Part shown: positions 15,934 to 24,995 of the stretch, in pieces
Layout of the letters: each line of letters opens with the position of its first letter
How positions within the stretch are numbered: position 1 is the stretch's first letter
Assembly: GCF_003111685.1 (NCBI RefSeq)
Contig: NZ_CP022192.1
Coordinates: 141,292 to 205,291 of the forward strand
Length of the DNA stretch: 64,000 bases
From: Alloyangia pacifica
GTDB lineage: Bacteria > Pseudomonadota > Alphaproteobacteria > Rhodobacterales > Rhodobacteraceae
Reading direction: 5' to 3'
Program-made: the position numbers and the translations under genes
The notes under the pieces: model-generated
What the model was told of the DNA's origin: nothing
Database searches by the model: none
What the model saw: only the letters and a program-made list of their open reading frames with translations

Positions 15934-16743
15934 TCAGAGCAGCCCGGTCTCGCGCGCGACGCGGCGGTAGCCGGCCCCGGCGGTGAAGCCGCCGTCGATC
16001 ACGAAATCCTCGCCGGTGATGAAGCCCGATGCGTCCGATGCGAGGAAGAGCACCAGTTGCGCCACCTCCGTCGCCTCGCCCGCGCGCTGCATCGGGGTCA
16101 TGCCGATCATCGGGCCAAGGTGCGGCGAGCCGCGGTTGAGGTCGGTGACGATGAGCCCCGGGCAGATCGCGTTGACGCGGACGCCCTGTTCGGCAAATTC
16201 CATCGCCGCCGTGCGCGTCAGCCCCCGCAGTGCCCATTTCGACGAGGTATAGGCCGGATCGTAATGCCCCGAGAAGCCGCTGTTGGACGAGATGTTGACG
16301 ATCGAGCCGCCCCCCGTGCTGGCCATCATCGGCGCCGCGAGCTTGACCCCGATGAAGGCGCCGGTGGCGTTCACGTCGAGCACCTTGCGCCATTCCTCGA
16401 CCGACATGTCGGCGATGATCTTGCGGTTGATGATCCCGGCGTTGTTGACCAGCACGTCGAGCCGGCCGGTCCAGTCCTGCACCAGCGCTAGCGCTTCGGT
16501 CCAGTCCGCCTCGGAGGTCACGTCTAGACGCTTGAAGCGCACCGCGTGACCTTCGGACGTCAGCCGCTCGGCGAGGGCGACGCCCTCTGCCTCGAGCACG
16601 TCGCAGATCAGCACCGAGGCGCCGGCGGTGGCCAGCATCTCGGCCTCGACCGCGCCCTGCCCGCGCGCGGCACCGGTGACCAGCGCGGTCTTGCCCGAGA
16701 GGTCGGTCAGCGCGGACGTCAGCCCGTTGAAATCGATGCTCAT
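15934..16743 (-). CDS. SDR-family oxidoreductase
   Basis: This is a 269-residue short-chain dehydrogenase. It has TGAARGQGAVEAEMLA (cofactor loop, near residue 24), NNAGI, the catalytic Ser in VNISSNSGFSG, and Y-TSSK (YTSSK). The true start overlaps the stop of the upstream FAH-family gene; a longer open frame upstream is antisense-type extension. It is the last gene of a cupin/FAH-family/SDR operon facing the MarR gene. A hydroxy-to-keto oxidation, for example dioxindole to isatin, would suit the neighbouring isatin-hydrolase-like gene but is only a guess. Confidence 0.87.
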   Translation of the reverse strand: MSIDFNGLTSALTDLSGKTALVTGAARGQGAVEAEMLATAGASVLICDVLEAEGVALAERLTSEGHAVRFKRLDVTSEADWTEALALVQDWTGRLDVLVNNAGIINRKIIADMSVEEWRKVLDVNATGAFIGVKLAAPMMASTGGGSIVNISSNSGFSGHYDPAYTSSKWALRGLTRTAAMEFAEQGVRVNAICPGLIVTDLNRGSPHLGPMIGMTPMQRAGEATEVAQLVLFLASDASGFITGEDFVIDGGFTAGAGYRRVARETGLL

Positions 16744-17582
16744 GCCTGCACCATCAGCTGGCGCTGCTCGCCAAGCCCGGTTGCGCCGAGGGTGACCACC
16801 TGCCCGGCCTTGAGGAAGGTCGGCGGCTTCATTCCCAGACCCACGCCCGGCGGCGTGCCGGTGGCGATGATGTCGCCCGGCTCGAGCGTCATGAACTGCG
16901 AGATGTAATGCACGAGATGCGCGACGCCGAAGATCATGGTCTTGGTGTTGCCGGTCTGGCGGCGCTCGCCGTCGACGTCGAGCCAGAGGTCGATGTCCTG
17001 CACGTCGGCGATCTCGTCCTTGGTCACCATCCACGGACCCACGGGGCCGAAGGTGTCATGGCTCTTGCCCTTGATCCACTGGCCGCCGCGCTCGGACTGG
17101 AAACGGCGCTCGGACACGTCGTTGACCAGCGCGTAGCCGGCCACATGGTCGAGCGCATCGGCCTGGGAGACGTATTTGGCGCGGCTGCCGATCACGATGC
17201 CGAGCTCGATTTCCCAGTCGGTGCGATCCGAGCCGCGGGGGATCTCAACGTCGTCATAGGGGCCGCAGAGCGCGGTGGTCGCCTTGCCGAAAAGCACGGG
17301 CTCGGCGGGCGGCTCCTTGCCGGTCTCGCGGGCGTGGTCGGCGTAGTTGAGCCCGACGCAGAGGAACTTGCCGGGCCGTGCGATGGCCGAGCCGATGCGC
17401 GGGCTGCCCTCGACGCGCGGCAGCGTGGAGAGGTCGAGCGCGGCAAGGCGGGCGAGGCCCTCGGGCGAGAGCGCCGCGCCGTCGATATCGGCGACGATGC
17501 CGCCGAGGTCACGTATGGTGCCGTCCGCGTCGAGAAGACCCGGGCGCTCGGCGCCGACGGGTCCGTAGCGAAGAAGTTTCAT
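16740..17582 (-). CDS. Fumarylacetoacetate-hydrolase-family protein
   Basis: This is a 280-residue FAH-domain protein. The N-terminal small domain (1-70) precedes the catalytic fold, which has FLCVGLNYADHARETG, EPVLFGKATTALCGP and the metal-ligand stretch DWEIELGIVIG, followed by NDVSERRFQ and IATGTPPGVG. These are typical of acylpyruvases, 2-hydroxyhepta-diene-dioate isomerases and related C-C hydrolases. It is shorter than true fumarylacetoacetase and distinct from the FahA at the left edge. It lies between a cupin and an SDR gene with a 4-base overlap on the SDR side. The substrate is unknown; a ring-opened keto acid is likely. Confidence 0.87.
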   Translation of the reverse strand: MKLLRYGPVGAERPGLLDADGTIRDLGGIVADIDGAALSPEGLARLAALDLSTLPRVEGSPRIGSAIARPGKFLCVGLNYADHARETGKEPPAEPVLFGKATTALCGPYDDVEIPRGSDRTDWEIELGIVIGSRAKYVSQADALDHVAGYALVNDVSERRFQSERGGQWIKGKSHDTFGPVGPWMVTKDEIADVQDIDLWLDVDGERRQTGNTKTMIFGVAHLVHYISQFMTLEPGDIIATGTPPGVGLGMKPPTFLKAGQVVTLGATGLGEQRQLMVQA

Positions 17583-17608
17583 GCGATAGTCCTTTCAGGC
17601 CACACCGA

Positions 17609-18037
17609 TCAGGCGCGGCGGTAGCCTTCGAGCGCCTCGTCCGGCACATCCTCGAGATTCTCCACCAGGTTGTCCGGCGTGCGGCAGGTGAGCCAGACCA
17701 GCTCTTCGGTGGTGCTCATGTTGACCTCGACATGGGGCATGAAGGGCGGGACGAAGACGAAGTCGCCCTCGAACATGTCGATGTATTCCTTGTAGTCGTC
17801 GCCGAAGTAGATGCGGCCGTGGCCCTTCAGCACGTAGCCGCCGGTCTCGCATTCCTGATGGTGGTGCGGCGGCGAGCGGTGGCCCGGCTCGTTGGTGACG
17901 CGGCCGAACCAGATCTTGGTCGCCGGCGTGTGCTGCGGGCTGACGCCGGACTTGCGGACGCAATCGCCCGATTGCTGGGTGCCTTCGTCGAGCTCTGCGG
18001 ACCGCGTGACGACGGGAACGACTCGTTGCTGGGTCAT
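17609..18037 (-). CDS. Cupin-domain protein
   Basis: This is a 142-residue single-domain cupin. Motif 1 is PPHHHQECETGGYVLKG (about residues 57-73), with three His and a Glu as metal ligands. Motif 2 is GDFVFVPPFMPHVEVN (about 93-108), with the fourth His. The ATG at 18037 has GGGAGAGAAG before it; a longer upstream frame has no ribosome site. It is the first gene of the cupin/FAH/SDR operon and is divergent from the isatin-hydrolase-like gene, with an operator-like motif between. It may be a dioxygenase, isomerase or sensor; nothing in the sequence decides. Confidence 0.82.
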   Translation of the reverse strand: MTQQRVVPVVTRSAELDEGTQQSGDCVRKSGVSPQHTPATKIWFGRVTNEPGHRSPPHHHQECETGGYVLKGHGRIYFGDDYKEYIDMFEGDFVFVPPFMPHVEVNMSTTEELVWLTCRTPDNLVENLEDVPDEALEGYRRA

Positions 18038-18104
18038 GTGACTTCTCTCCCTGGACAGACCGTGCGGCACGGCGGCCGCGTCGGGAAGAACGCTAGTGCC
18101 AAAT

Positions 18105-18131
18105 ATTTTAGGCTTCAAGTTATTTCTCGCG
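18105..18131 (+). promoter_or_regulatory. Shared operator-like motif in the cupin/isatin-hydrolase gap
   Basis: TTTTAGGCTTCAAGTTATTT with flanking CTCGCG matches the motif at 10916-10940 at 19 of the first 22 positions. It lies 68 bases upstream of the cupin start and in the 357-base divergent gap with the isatin-hydrolase-like gene. A weaker copy with TTCTTGAAG lies at 18299-18313 on the other gene's side. The rest of the gap is AT-rich promoter-like sequence with no supported gene. Confidence 0.58.
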
Positions 18132-18394
18132 GGCAAGCTGTTGCGCACCGGGAGTCGCTGTGCAGGGCATGGTTCGGAATGCCCCGAGATATGTATCCCT
18201 TGCGGATATGGTGCGCTCTGATGCTCATAATCGCAGCGTTGGGGGCATTTCTGCCCGGGCCGATACCCGATCAGGGCCAAAAAATGACAGGATTATAAAT
18301 TTCGTTCTTGAAGAAAAAAATTATATGTATTTGCATGTATCGAAAAGAACGACCGGCCAACGAGTCACTGACACCACCACAGGGAGACCTCCGA

Positions 18395-19186
18395 ATGACC
18401 AACCAAGACGCCCTCGCGACGCTGGCCAGCGGCCTGCTGGACGGGTCGATCCAGGTGATCGACTGCACCGCCCCGCTCGGCCCCGACACGCCGCTGCTGA
18501 AGCTGCCGCCGGAGATCGCCGACGACACGCCGAAGATCGAGATCCATAAGATCTCGGAATACGGCGACCGCGGCCCGTTCTGGGCGTGGAACTGGCTGAA
18601 GATCGGCGAGCATTCGGGCACCCACTACGATGCGCCGCATCACTGGATCACCGGCAAGGACTATGCCGACGGTTCGGTCGACACGATCAACCCGCAGTAT
18701 TTCGCCGCCCCCGCCAATGTCATCGACTGCTCGAAAGAGGCCGCGGAGGATGCCGATTTCCTGCTGACGGTCGAGCACGTGAAGGCCTGGGAGGCCGAGC
18801 ACGGCGAGATCAAGGAAGGCGAATGGGTGCTGATGCGCACCGACTGGGACCAGTACAACGGCGACGAGGCGGCTTATCTCAACGCCGACGAGGCGGGCCC
18901 GCACACCCCCGGCCCGACCGCCGAGGTGATCCAGTACCTGATGGAAGAGAAAAAGGCGCTCGGCTGGGGCACCCAGTGCATTGGCACCGACGCCGGCGCC
19001 GCTGGCGGCTTCGAGATCCCCTTCCCCGCGCACAACCTGCTGCACAAGCACAACCGCTACGGGCTGGCCTCGCTGACCAACCTCGACAAGCTGCCGGCCA
19101 AGGGGGCGATCCTCGTCGCCGCGCCGCTGAAGATCGTCAAGGGTACCGGCTCGCCGATCCGCGCGCTGGCGCTGGTCGCCGCCTAA
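18395..19186 (+). CDS. Cyclase-family hydrolase, probable isatin hydrolase
   Basis: This is a 263-residue member of the metal-dependent cyclase family (kynurenine formamidase / isatin hydrolase fold). The metal motif HSGTHYDAPHHW near residue 72 matches the HxGTHxDxPxH signature. The C-terminal part has GTDAGAAGGFEIPFPAHNLL and ends IRALALVAA. AGGGAGACC precedes the chosen ATG; an upstream in-frame start at 18308 lies in AT-rich promoter DNA. Isatin hydrolase opens isatin to isatinate. Given the indole-oxygenase-like and 2-aminobenzoyl-CoA genes nearby, that is the best reading, with N-formylkynurenine hydrolysis the main alternative because it also yields an anthranilate precursor. Confidence 0.8.
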   Translation: MTNQDALATLASGLLDGSIQVIDCTAPLGPDTPLLKLPPEIADDTPKIEIHKISEYGDRGPFWAWNWLKIGEHSGTHYDAPHHWITGKDYADGSVDTINPQYFAAPANVIDCSKEAAEDADFLLTVEHVKAWEAEHGEIKEGEWVLMRTDWDQYNGDEAAYLNADEAGPHTPGPTAEVIQYLMEEKKALGWGTQCIGTDAGAAGGFEIPFPAHNLLHKHNRYGLASLTNLDKLPAKGAILVAAPLKIVKGTGSPIRALALVAA

Positions 19187-19205
19187 GACGAAGGAGCGCG
19201 CGCCG

Positions 19206-20777
19206 ATGACCGTCCCGACCTCTCCCGACGTTGCCATCATCGGCAGCGGCATCAACGCGCTGACCGCGGCGGCCCTGCTCGCCCGGTCGGGAAAGCGCGT
19301 CGCCGTGTTCGAACGCGAGGCGGTCGCGGGCGGCTGCATGCGCTCCGAGGACCTGGCCGAGGGGGTCACCTACGATCCCCTCGCCACCACCTTCGTTCTC
19401 TGGGTCACCGGCGGCGCCCATGGCGCGCTCGGCGCCGATCTGGCCCGGCATGGCGTGGAGTTCTGCGCCACCGACACGCCGACGGGCGTGCTGCTGCCGG
19501 ACGGGCGCGCGCTGACCTATACCACCGACCGCGCCACCAATGTCGCGGCCTTCGACGCGGCCCATGACGGCGACGGCGCGCAGCTGGCCCGCGATCTGGA
19601 GGCCTTCGGTTCCGACGCCGAGCTGCTCTTTGGCTTGATGGGGGGCGATCCCTGGTCGAAGCAGACCGCCAAGCTGCTCGCCAAGGAGACCTGGAAGCGC
19701 AAGCCGCGCGGCCTTGCCACGGTGATGGGCGGCGCGCTGCAGCCGATGCGGTCCTGGCTCGAAAGCGCCTTTGAAAGCGATTTGTCGCGGGCCCTCTGGG
19801 CGCCCTGGTGCCTGCACGCCGGGCTGGGCCCGGAGGCGGCATTTTCGGGACAGATGGGCAAGGTGATCGGCTTCGCACTCGAGGCCGCCTCGGCCCCGGT
19901 GGTCAAGGGCGGCGCCGCCAACATGGTGCGCGGTCTCATTGCCATCATCGAGGAACACGGCGGCACGGTACGCACCTCTGCCGAGGTTGCCGAGATCACC
20001 CGCGACGGGGACCGCGCCACCGGCCTGCGGCTCGCCAGCGGCGAGACGATTGCCGCGAAGACCGTGCTCGCCTCGGTCACGCCGCAGCAGCTTTACGGCA
20101 CGCTCGCCGCCGAGCCCACACGTCAGGATGATCTGCGCAAATACCGCTATGGAAAGGGTAATTTCCAGCTGCACTACCTGATGAATGGGCCGGTGAACTG
20201 GAAGACCGAGGGGCTCGAGACGGTGCAGCTCCTGCATCTGACACCCGGGCTCGACGGCGTGTCCAAGGCCGGCAATGAGGCCGAGCGCGGCATGCTGCCC
20301 GAGGTGCCGACGATCTGCGTCGGCCAGCCCTGCGCCGCCGACCCGAGCCGCGCGCCCGAGGGTCAGAGCGTGCTCTGGCTGCAGATGCCCGAGGCTCCGC
20401 GCCAGGTGAAGGGCGATGCCGCCGGAGAGATCGAGGTGCCCGCCGACGGTGCCTGGACCGAGACCCTGCGCGAGGCCTTTGCCGACCGCATCGAGGCCAT
20501 TCTCGCGCGGCACATCGACGGCTTTGCCGACAGCGTGGTCACCCGCCGCGCGATCTCGCCCGCCGATCTCGAGGGCTACAACATGAACCTCGTCGGGGGC
20601 GACCCCTATGGCGGCGCCTGCACGCTCGACCAGTTCTTCCTCTGGCGGCCGTTCGCCGGTAGCACGCGGCACGGCACCGACCTCAAGGGGCTCTACCACA
20701 TTGGCGCGTCGACCCACCCCGGGCCGGGCCTGTCGGGCGGGTCGGGCTTTCTGGTGGCCAAGGAGTTGGGCGCATGA
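19206..20777 (+). CDS. CrtI/phytoene-dehydrogenase-like FAD oxidoreductase (copy 1)
   Basis: This is a 523-residue flavoprotein. The N-terminal dinucleotide motif is VAIIGSGINALTAAALLARSG with FEREAVAGGCMRSE (residues 8-45), and the C-terminal FAD motif is HIGASTHPGPGLSGGSGFLVA. This is the architecture of the phytoene-desaturase/retinol-saturase family, which reduces or oxidises C-C double bonds using FAD. No carotenoid genes are nearby. It lies 20 bases after the isatin-hydrolase-like gene and overlaps the MarR start, so it probably acts on an indole- or anthranilate-derived intermediate. A paralogue lies on the far side of iorAB. The reaction is unknown. Confidence 0.82.
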   Translation: MTVPTSPDVAIIGSGINALTAAALLARSGKRVAVFEREAVAGGCMRSEDLAEGVTYDPLATTFVLWVTGGAHGALGADLARHGVEFCATDTPTGVLLPDGRALTYTTDRATNVAAFDAAHDGDGAQLARDLEAFGSDAELLFGLMGGDPWSKQTAKLLAKETWKRKPRGLATVMGGALQPMRSWLESAFESDLSRALWAPWCLHAGLGPEAAFSGQMGKVIGFALEAASAPVVKGGAANMVRGLIAIIEEHGGTVRTSAEVAEITRDGDRATGLRLASGETIAAKTVLASVTPQQLYGTLAAEPTRQDDLRKYRYGKGNFQLHYLMNGPVNWKTEGLETVQLLHLTPGLDGVSKAGNEAERGMLPEVPTICVGQPCAADPSRAPEGQSVLWLQMPEAPRQVKGDAAGEIEVPADGAWTETLREAFADRIEAILARHIDGFADSVVTRRAISPADLEGYNMNLVGGDPYGGACTLDQFFLWRPFAGSTRHGTDLKGLYHIGASTHPGPGLSGGSGFLVAKELGA

Positions 20778-21220
20778 CGGGCGCGCCCGGGGACCTCGAG
20801 TCCTTCACCCCCTACCTGCTGAACCGCATCGGCGCGCGCTACAACAAGAGCGTGGAGACCGCGCTCAAGGAGGTCGGCGTCTCGGTGCCTCAAATGCGGG
20901 CGCTGGCGGTGCTGGCCGAGAGCGGGCCTTACACGATCACCGAGCTGTCGGTGCTGACCGTCATCAAGCAGCCGACCCTGTCGCGCACGCTCGACGCAAT
21001 GGAGAGCGCGGGGCTGGTGCGCCGCGAGGCGCAGGACGGCGACAGCCGGTTCCGCAAGATCAGCCTCACCGACGCGGGCCGCGCCGCCTACGAGACCGCC
21101 TGGCCGGCGATGCAGGCGATGCGCGACCGCATGCTGCAGGCGCTCGACGACGAAGAGCGCGCGACGCTGCACGATCTGCTGCAGCGCGTGCTGCACGACA
21201 TCCGACACCACGATTTCTGA
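20774..21220 (+). CDS. MarR-family regulator
   Basis: This is a 148-residue MarR-type protein whose start overlaps the flavoprotein stop (ATGA). The winged-helix core is VPQMRALAVLAESGPYTITE, then VIKQPTLSRTLDAMESAGLV (recognition helix) and DSRFRKISLTDAG (wing). Its place inside an operon between a CrtI-like gene and iorA suggests control of this operon and possibly of the shared motif sites at 10916, 18105 and 32026. It is distinct in sequence from the MarR protein at 15378. Confidence 0.9.
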   Translation: MTGAPGDLESFTPYLLNRIGARYNKSVETALKEVGVSVPQMRALAVLAESGPYTITELSVLTVIKQPTLSRTLDAMESAGLVRREAQDGDSRFRKISLTDAGRAAYETAWPAMQAMRDRMLQALDDEERATLHDLLQRVLHDIRHHDF

Positions 21221-21284
21221 CACGAAAAGACCGGACGGGCGTCATCTCTGAACAGCCCGGGATCGGCACCCAAGGAGACCACCC

Positions 21285-23429
21285 ATGGCCGAGCGTTCCT
21301 TTGCCAAGGAAGTCCAGAAGTTGAAGCAGGGCGAGGGCGAGACCTTCACCGGCGAGGGCATTCTCGCGATCACCAAGGCGTTGCTGGAAAACGGCGTCGG
21401 CTATGTCGGCGGCTACCAGGGCTCGCCGATCTCGCACCTGATGGACGTGCTGGCCGACGCGCAAGAGATCCTTGGCGAGCTCGGCGTGCATTTCGAGGCC
21501 TCGGCCTCGGAGGCGACCGCCACCGCCATGCTCGCCGCCTCGGTCCATTACCCCATTCGCGGCGCGGTCACCTACAAGTCGGTGGTCGGCACCAACGTCG
21601 CCTCGGATGCGCTGTCGAACCTTGCCTCGGGCGGGGTCACCGGCGGCGCGCTGATCATCGTCGGCGAAGATTACGGCGAGGGCTCGTCGATCATGCAGGA
21701 GCGCACCTACGCCTTTGCCATGAAGAGCCAGGTCTGGATGCTCGACCCGCGGCCCAATCTACCCTCGATCGTCAAGGCGGTGGGCGACGGCTTCGAGCTG
21801 TCGGAACTGTCGAACACCCCGGTCATGCTGCAGGTCGGCATCCGCTCGTGCCACGTGCACGGCCATTTCGAAGCCTCGGACAACAAGCGCCCCGAGATGA
21901 CCGTCTCGGAGGCGCTGGAGAACCCCAAGCGCAAGCTCGACCGCATCGTGCTGCCCCCGGCGACCTACATCCACGAGGCCGAGAAGCTCACCAAGCGCAA
22001 GCCCGCCGCCGAGCGGTTCATCGTGGAAAAGGGCATCAACGAGCGCTTCGGCTCGGCCCGCGGCAAAGTCGGGCTGATCCTTCAGGGCGGCACCTACAAC
22101 ACCGTGGTGCGGGCGCTGAACCGGCTGGGGCTCGCCGATCTTTACGGCGATACCGAGATCGACATGCTGGTGCTCAACTGCGTCTACCCGCTGGTGGACA
22201 GCCAGATCCTCGACTTCTGCGAGGGCAAGGACGCGGTGCTGATCATCGAGGAGGGCCATCCCAACTACATCGAGCAGCAGGTCGCCCACATGCTCTACCA
22301 GTCGGGCAAGCGGGTGAAGCTCGAGGGCAAGGGCAAGCTGCCGATGGGCGGCGAATACACCGGGCAGGTCATGGTCGAGGGTCTGGGCGCCTTCTTATCC
22401 GAACACGCGCCCGAGGTGCTTCCGGTCGCCAAGGTGGCGACCAACGAGGAGCCCATCGCCATCCCCGATCTGTCGCAGACCCTGCCGGCGCGCCCGCCGG
22501 GCTTCTGCACCGGCTGCCCCGAGCGCCCGATCTTCGCCGCCACCAAGCTGGTCGAGGAAGAGCTCGGCCCGCACCACATCTCGTCGGACATCGGCTGCCA
22601 CCTCTTTTCGATCATGCCGCCCTTCGACCTCGGCGCGACCACCATGGGCTACGGGCTCGGCCCGGCCTCGGCGGCTGCCTTCCACAACGAGAACAAGAAG
22701 GGGCGCCGGGCGATCTCCTTCGTCGGGGACGGCGGCTTCTGGCACAACGGGCTGACCTCCTCGGTCGGCAATGCGGTGTTCAACAAGTCCGACAACGTGA
22801 TCGTCATCGTCGACAACTTCTACTCCTCGGCCACCGGCGGGCAGGACATCCTGTCGTCGCGGGCGGTCAACAAGACCAAGCAGACGCAGAACTCCATCGT
22901 CGACGCGGTGAAGGGCATGGGGGTCAAATGGGTGCGCCAGATCGACCGCACCTATGACGTCACCAAGATGCGCGACACGCTCAAGGAGGCGCTGACCACC
23001 GAAGAGGAAGGCCCCAAGGTCATCGTCGCCTCGTCGGAATGCATGCTCAACAAGCAGCGCCGGGTGAAGCCCGAACTGGCCAAGGCGGCCAAGGAGGGCA
23101 AGCGCGTGGTGCGCCCGCGCTTCGGCGTCGACGAGGATGTCTGCACCGGGGATCATGCCTGCATGCGGCTCTCGGGCTGCCCGTCGCTCTCGGTCAAGGA
23201 CACCGGCGATCCGCTGCGCGACGATCCCGTCGCCGCGATCGACCAGACCTGCGTCGGCTGCGGCAACTGCGGCGAGGTGGCCGATGCCGCCGTGCTCTGC
23301 CCCAGTTTCTATCAGGCCGAGATCGTCACCAATCCCACGCAGCGCGAGACGCGCCGCGCGCAGCGCAGCGGCCGGATCATCTCGTGGCTGCAGCGCCGCC
23401 GCGATGCCAAGCGCGTCGTCTTCGCCTGA
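21285..23429 (+). CDS. iorA: Indolepyruvate:ferredoxin oxidoreductase, alpha subunit
   Basis: This is a 714-residue thiamine-diphosphate enzyme subunit. The N-terminal pyrimidine-binding domain has NGVGYVGGYQGSPISHLMDV. The TPP-binding domain has SFVGDGGFWHNGLTSSVGNA (about 478-497) and NFYSSATGGQ. The C-terminal ferredoxin-like part has C-x5-C-x5-CP near 618 and CVGCGNC with a later CPSF near 655. Family enzymes decarboxylate aryl pyruvates oxidatively to aryl-acetyl-CoA, passing electrons to ferredoxin. The spacing of the first Cys set is unusual for a cluster, though I believe common in proteobacterial members. In this island it may handle indolepyruvate, or act on a different 2-oxo acid. 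Confidence 0.9.
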   Translation: MAERSFAKEVQKLKQGEGETFTGEGILAITKALLENGVGYVGGYQGSPISHLMDVLADAQEILGELGVHFEASASEATATAMLAASVHYPIRGAVTYKSVVGTNVASDALSNLASGGVTGGALIIVGEDYGEGSSIMQERTYAFAMKSQVWMLDPRPNLPSIVKAVGDGFELSELSNTPVMLQVGIRSCHVHGHFEASDNKRPEMTVSEALENPKRKLDRIVLPPATYIHEAEKLTKRKPAAERFIVEKGINERFGSARGKVGLILQGGTYNTVVRALNRLGLADLYGDTEIDMLVLNCVYPLVDSQILDFCEGKDAVLIIEEGHPNYIEQQVAHMLYQSGKRVKLEGKGKLPMGGEYTGQVMVEGLGAFLSEHAPEVLPVAKVATNEEPIAIPDLSQTLPARPPGFCTGCPERPIFAATKLVEEELGPHHISSDIGCHLFSIMPPFDLGATTMGYGLGPASAAAFHNENKKGRRAISFVGDGGFWHNGLTSSVGNAVFNKSDNVIVIVDNFYSSATGGQDILSSRAVNKTKQTQNSIVDAVKGMGVKWVRQIDRTYDVTKMRDTLKEALTTEEEGPKVIVASSECMLNKQRRVKPELAKAAKEGKRVVRPRFGVDEDVCTGDHACMRLSGCPSLSVKDTGDPLRDDPVAAIDQTCVGCGNCGEVADAAVLCPSFYQAEIVTNPTQRETRRAQRSGRIISWLQRRRDAKRVVFA

Positions 23430-23439
23430 GGGTATGCCC

Positions 23440-24990
23440 ATGAACATGCAGACAAAACCGCTCGTCGCGCGCCGCTCCCCGGGACCGGACGGCGAAAAGA
23501 TCATCACCCTCGCAGCGCTCGCCGTCGGCGGACAGGGCGGCGGCGTGCTGACCAACTGGATCGTCGCCGTGGCCGAGGCCAATGGCTACCGCGCGCAGTC
23601 GACCTCGGTCGCGGGCGTCGCGCAGCGCACCGGGGCGACGATCTACTACGTCGAGATGTGCCGCGACACCGGGCGGATGCCGGTGTTCTCGCTGTCGCCT
23701 GCCATCGGCGACGTCGACATCCTCATGGCCTCGGAGCTGATGGAAGGCGGGCGGGCGATCCTGCGCGGCTTCGTCACCCCGGGCCGCACCACGATGATCG
23801 CCTCGACCCACCGCATCCCTGCCGTCTCCGAGAAGATCGCGCCGGGCGATGGCCGCGCCGACGGCCCCGAGGTGATCGAGGCCATGGGCATCGCCGCCGA
23901 CCACGTGGTCGCCTTCGACATGGAGACCGTGGCGAAGCAGGCGGGCTCGGTGATCTCGTCGTCGCTGCTCGGCGCGCTGGCGGGCTCGGGCGCCCTGCCC
24001 TTCCCGCGCGAGAGCTACGAAGAGGTGATCCGCGCGTCCGGGCGAGGTGTCGAGGCCTCGCTGCGCGCCTTCGGCGCCGCCTATGACATCGCCACGGGCG
24101 CGAGCCCTGCCCCGGCCCCCGAGAGCGAAGCGGACGCGCCCGTGCCGGTGCTGCACGTGCCCGAAAAGCTGCGCGCGCAATGGGCGGCGCTGGAGGCGCG
24201 GCTCGCCGCGCTTCCCGCCGAGGTCCGCGAAATGGCCGGGCTGGGGCTGAAGAAGGTCGTCGACTACCAGGATCTGGACTACGGCGCCGACTACCTCAGC
24301 ATGGTCGAGACCGCCGTCGCGGCGGATGCCGCCCCCTACGAGATGAGCGCGGCGGCGGCGAAGTACTGCGCCCGGGCGCTCTGCTATGACGACCTGCTGC
24401 GCGTCGCCGACATCAAGACCCGCGCCACCCGCTTTGCCCGGGTGAAGGACGAGGTGGTGGTCAACGACGGCCAGCTGCTGATGCTCACCGAGTATTTCCA
24501 CCCGCGCTTCGAGGAACTGGCGACCACGATGCCGCGCGGGCTGGGCCGCTGGCTGCAATCCCGCAAGGGGCTCGAGGCCTGGTACACCCGCCACTTCGAC
24601 AAGGGTCGCCGGATCCGCACCGACAGTCTTTCGGGGTTTGCCCTGCTCTGGCTGGTGTCGTCGCTTCGCCCGCTGCGACGTCGCCTCTTGCGCCACGACA
24701 GCGAGATGCGCCACGTCACCGCCTGGTTCGACACGGTTCTGCAGACCGCCGCCACCGACCGCGCGCTGGCGACCGAGCTTTTGGCCAACTATCGGCTGAT
24801 CAAGGGATACTCCGACACCCACGCGCGCGGATTGTCCAAGTTTGCCAAGGTGATGGGCGCACGTGATCTGCTCGCGGGCCGCCCCGATGCCGCCGATTGG
24901 ATGCGCCGGTTGCGCACCGCGGCGCTCGACGATGTCGAGGGCGAGAAGCTCGACGGCGCGCTCGCCACCGTCCGCAGCTTCGCGGGGTGA
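23440..24990 (+). CDS. iorB: Indolepyruvate oxidoreductase beta subunit with DUF6537-type C-terminus
   Basis: This is a 516-residue protein. Residues 15-205 form the gamma/beta domain of 2-oxoacid:ferredoxin oxidoreductases (LAVGGQGGGVLTNWIVAVAE, AQRTGATIYYVEM). Residues about 230-510 form the long helical C-terminal domain seen in the proteobacterial fused form. GAGGG before 23440 favours this ATG over one at 23434. It starts 11 bases after iorA and is followed 5 bases later by the second CrtI-like gene. It is more than twice the length of archaeal IorB (about 200 residues), so the C-terminal addition is a family feature and not a frameshift product. Confidence 0.87.
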   Translation: MNMQTKPLVARRSPGPDGEKIITLAALAVGGQGGGVLTNWIVAVAEANGYRAQSTSVAGVAQRTGATIYYVEMCRDTGRMPVFSLSPAIGDVDILMASELMEGGRAILRGFVTPGRTTMIASTHRIPAVSEKIAPGDGRADGPEVIEAMGIAADHVVAFDMETVAKQAGSVISSSLLGALAGSGALPFPRESYEEVIRASGRGVEASLRAFGAAYDIATGASPAPAPESEADAPVPVLHVPEKLRAQWAALEARLAALPAEVREMAGLGLKKVVDYQDLDYGADYLSMVETAVAADAAPYEMSAAAAKYCARALCYDDLLRVADIKTRATRFARVKDEVVVNDGQLLMLTEYFHPRFEELATTMPRGLGRWLQSRKGLEAWYTRHFDKGRRIRTDSLSGFALLWLVSSLRPLRRRLLRHDSEMRHVTAWFDTVLQTAATDRALATELLANYRLIKGYSDTHARGLSKFAKVMGARDLLAGRPDAADWMRRLRTAALDDVEGEKLDGALATVRSFAG

Positions 24991-24995
24991 GCGCC

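Noticed and set aside
19206..20777. Carotenoid biosynthesis from the CrtI-like flavoproteins
   Set aside because: No crtB, crtE or other carotenoid genes nearby, and the operon partners are aromatic-catabolism genes.
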